Source: Schistosoma haematobium (taxonomy: Eukaryota > Platyhelminthes > Trematoda > Strigeidida > Schistosomatidae). From it: DNA of 64,000 nucleotides. The stretch covers positions 14,221,256 to 14,285,255 of the forward strand of contig NC_067200.1 in NCBI RefSeq assembly GCF_000699445.3. The letters are read 5' to 3'. Position 1 is the stretch's first letter. The number at the start of each line of letters is the position of its first letter. The position numbers and the translations under genes were made by a program. Positions 63,301-64,000 of the stretch are shown here, piece by piece. The notes under the pieces were generated by a model. That model worked only from the letters and a program-made list of their open reading frames with translations, searched no databases and was not told where the DNA came from.

Positions 63301-63966
63301 GATGAAACCATTGTGAAGATGATCACTCAATCTTAAGAATTGCAAATTAATTCTGCATTTCAATTAATCTATTATCTTCAATTGTAGATGAAGAAGACAG
63401 TACATTTCTGGCTGCGTTCAAAGGTAGACCACCATATTCTCACCGTTTGAATGATAAATGCACTTGGCTCGATTTACATAACTAACGACAGATCATTTGT
63501 GAAATCAATAACAAATTAAATCCATGGTCATCCACATAACTGTTCATAGCCACTTTGGAGACACTATCAATGTGCCTCAATGTTTAAGTAGTATAGGCAT
63601 ACAACGTGTTTAGTTGGTCCAAGAAATGACTTGAGATATAATGGACACCAGTATGGTAGATATTTGGAAAGGAAGTGGGTGTTAGTTCCTCTAAACTACT
63701 CAAATTTACTCTCAACGATTGCGAACTTCATAAAACATGTCATAGCTGTATAGTTAACTAGATACTAGGTTCAATTGCTGAATTCTCACCCCGCAATGCA
63801 AATGAATGTTCTCCGTTTGATGAAACCATTTTGAAGACAGTCAAATACCCTTAACACATGCAAATTAATTCTACATCTCAAACTAATGTTTTACTACTGA
63901 CCGCATCGTCTTCATGTTTGTTTATTATAAATATTTCGGCAGCGATGAGGGGAATGAATACAGAAG
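48265..63966 (+). CDS. Micro-exon gene 2 (5' part; spliced; 14 inferred exons)
   Basis: Spliced coding region starting inside the window and running off its end. Exons: 48265-48313 (start ATG, signal peptide), 48548-48583, 51129-51167, 52823-52846, 53048-53080, 53459-53494, 54487-54519, 57036-57071, 58114-58146, 58433-58468, 61293-61331, 62788-62814, 63388-63423, 63943-63966. After the 49-nt first exon (16 codons + 1 nt) every exon is 24-39 nt, a multiple of three and open in phase 1; no junction codon is a stop. The 160 complete codons give a hydrophobic leader, a likely signal-peptidase site after VKA, then a hydrophilic Glu/Lys/Arg/Asn-rich chain. Exons from 51129 to 58468 match those of gene 1 one for one except that gene 1 has extra tandem copies. 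The start was chosen because it follows a TATA box at 48223 and opens a canonical signal sequence. Likely a secreted MEG-type protein; family not recognised. Confidence 0.75.
48548..48583 (+). CDS. Gene 2 exon 2: 36-nt micro-exon
   Basis: Acceptor TTCTTCTTTATTTAG, donor GTAAGT. Phase 1-1, encodes [11 protein letters not shown] after the junction Val. It follows exon 1 by a 234-bp intron, short by the standard of this gene. Confidence 0.8.
49010..52439 (+). repeat. 3,430-bp segment, first copy (gene 2)
   Basis: Repeated at 59174-62603 with an offset of exactly 10,164 bp; the stretches I compared were identical. It contains the 39-nt exon at 51129 and its flanking introns. The left part (49.0-50.7 kb) has no match in gene 1. 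Confidence 0.95.
51129..51167 (+). CDS. Gene 2 39-nt micro-exon, first copy
   Basis: Acceptor TTTGATTTTCACCACAG, donor GTGAGT. Phase 1-1; encodes [12 protein letters not shown]. Homologue of the gene 1 exon at 3350. Confidence 0.78.
52823..52846 (+). CDS. Gene 2 24-nt micro-exon
   Basis: Acceptor ACAATTATTTGTCTAG, donor GTAAGT. Phase 1-1; encodes KQRLIDA. Confidence 0.78.
53048..53080 (+). CDS. Gene 2 33-nt micro-exon
   Basis: Acceptor TTTTTCATTTCATAG, donor GTTAGT. Phase 1-1; encodes [10 protein letters not shown], unlike [10 protein letters not shown] at the matching exon of gene 1, although length and phase are the same. Confidence 0.68.
53459..53494 (+). CDS. Gene 2 36-nt micro-exon
   Basis: Acceptor TTTTTATACTAAAG, donor GTAAAC. 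Phase 1-1; encodes [11 protein letters not shown], identical to gene 1. Confidence 0.7.
54487..54519 (+). CDS. Gene 2 33-nt micro-exon
   Basis: Acceptor GAATACTTTTATAG, donor GTAAGT. Phase 1-1; encodes [10 protein letters not shown], keeping the N-K-T sequon of gene 1. Confidence 0.75.
54740..55160 (+). mobile_element. Solo-LTR-like sequence in gene 2 intron
   Basis: Paralogue of 13405-13840, at the same place relative to the flanking exons, so it was present before the genes duplicated. Confidence 0.5.
55651..55789. repeat. 139-bp direct repeat left of SR2-like insertion (gene 2)
   Basis: Matches 56857-56995 and corresponds to 14312-14450 of gene 1, from which it differs at about 8 positions by eye. 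Confidence 0.8.
55790..56856 (-). mobile_element. SR2/RTE-like non-LTR retrotransposon, 5'-truncated (gene 2 intron)
   Basis: Same insertion as 14451-15517: same length (1,067 bp), same truncation point and same flanking repeats. Here the QGCLLSPF and FADD parts are still in one frame (56924-56289), broken near 56288 where the gene 1 copy is open. Both copies are dead but by different mutations. Confidence 0.88.
56857..56995. repeat. 139-bp direct repeat right of SR2-like insertion (gene 2)
   Basis: Partner of 55651-55789. Confidence 0.8.
57036..57071 (+). CDS. Gene 2 36-nt micro-exon
   Basis: Acceptor ACTTTGTTCCATTTAG, donor GTATAT. Phase 1-1; encodes [11 protein letters not shown]. Confidence 0.75.
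   Translation, partial: LLNLKNEGKML
58114..58146 (+). CDS. Gene 2 33-nt micro-exon
   Basis: Acceptor GTCTTTCTGTTTACAG, donor GTATGT. Phase 1-1; encodes [10 protein letters not shown]. Confidence 0.75.
58295..59007 (+). repeat. Single copy of the 849-bp module in gene 2
   Basis: Matches the start of the gene 1 module but breaks off at 59008, before the 27-nt exon, and joins about 165 bp of other sequence and then the second copy of the 3,430-bp segment. Shows the state before the sevenfold amplification, or a truncated remnant. Confidence 0.9.
58433..58468 (+). CDS. Gene 2 36-nt micro-exon (849-bp module)
   Basis: Acceptor TTTTTCTTTGCTGTTTCAG, donor GTAAAA. Phase 1-1; encodes [11 protein letters not shown] (Leu to Phe compared with gene 1). 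Confidence 0.8.
59174..62603 (+). repeat. 3,430-bp segment, second copy (gene 2)
   Basis: Second copy of 49010-52439, 10,164 bp downstream in the same orientation. Brings a second 39-nt exon into the gene. Confidence 0.95.
61293..61331 (+). CDS. Gene 2 39-nt micro-exon, second copy
   Basis: Identical to 51129-51167 with the same splice signals; duplicated with the 3,430-bp segment. Confidence 0.78.
62788..62814 (+). CDS. Gene 2 27-nt micro-exon
   Basis: Acceptor TTCTCTATCACTATTTCAG, donor GTAAGT. Phase 1-1; encodes the acidic ENEQLETE. No counterpart seen in gene 1. Confidence 0.78.
63388..63423 (+). CDS. Gene 2 36-nt micro-exon
   Basis: Acceptor TTATCTTCAATTGTAG, donor GTAGAC. Phase 1-1; encodes [11 protein letters not shown]. 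The intron just upstream (63200-63365) is related to the 849-bp module of gene 1. Confidence 0.72.
63943..63966 (+). CDS. Gene 2 24-nt micro-exon (candidate)
   Basis: Acceptor TATTTCGGCAG, donor GTTAGT. Phase 1-1; encodes MRGMNTE. It occupies the position of the 27-nt exon of the 849-bp module in diverged sequence, with the acceptor AG moved a few bases downstream. Weaker acceptor than the others. Confidence 0.5.
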
Positions 63967-64000
63967 GTTAGTAAACTTTATATTTGCAATAATTGTCGTG

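Noticed and set aside
1..64000. CRISPR arrays, bacterial operons, rRNA or functional tRNA genes
   Set aside because: The direct repeats are long exon-bearing units, not short repeat-spacer arrays; the tRNA-like segments belong to SINEs and do not form a complete tRNA; nothing here looks prokaryotic.

Overview
Organism. The window looks like schistosome (blood fluke) nuclear DNA: AT-rich, repeat-dense, introns nearly everywhere, no bacterial-style genes. It carries fragments resembling known schistosome repeats: SR2/RTE-like non-LTR elements, a CR1-like element, solo-LTR-like sequence, a Penelope-like fragment and decayed copies of the tRNA-derived SINE that carries a hammerhead ribozyme. The species cannot be fixed from sequence alone.

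Main result. Both flanks hold a gene made almost entirely of micro-exons, on the + strand, in the style of the schistosome micro-exon genes (MEGs). I found these by eye. About 20 distinct short blocks of 24, 27, 33, 36 or 39 nt each sit between a pyrimidine-AG acceptor and a GT donor. Every one is a multiple of three, every one is open when read in phase 1, and no junction codon in the inferred order is a stop. Gene 1 (1-23.1 kb; 5' end lies before the window) has 29 inferred exons, ending with an in-frame TAA at 22777 and an AATAAA at 23115. Gene 2 (48.26 kb to beyond the end) starts with a TATA box and a signal-peptide exon ([16 protein letters not shown]...), followed by 13 micro-exons. The two genes are paralogues in head-to-tail order and share exons, intron sequence and even the same old transposon insertions.

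Layout. 1-10.2 kb: tandem 4,365-bp units (two full, one internally deleted) that duplicate a block of four micro-exons. 10.2-16.9 kb: single-copy exons, with an LTR-like piece and an SR2-like insertion inside introns. 16.9-22.7 kb: seven tandem 849-bp units, each with a 36-nt exon, six followed by an intact 27-nt exon, giving a 21-residue protein repeat. 23.2-35.1 kb: intergenic repeat graveyard (hammerhead SINE, CR1-like element on the - strand with an insertion, SR2 endonuclease fragment, LTR-like piece, another non-LTR 3' end, Penelope-like fragment). 35.2-43.55 kb: a ~2.77-kb unit in three tandem copies, function unknown. 44.07-46.7 kb: a decayed SR2-like element on the + strand. 46.7-48.2 kb: upstream region of gene 2. 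48.2-64 kb: gene 2, in which a 3,430-bp segment is repeated 10,164 bp downstream.

How it works together. Because all inferred internal exons are symmetric (phase 1-1), any of them could be skipped, duplicated or deleted without shifting the frame. The tandem intron-plus-exon duplications are therefore a direct way to lengthen or vary a secreted, charged, repetitive protein. Expression, splicing and function are inference; no transcript data were available. The near-identity of the tandem units also makes assembly error possible, so copy numbers need long-read confirmation.
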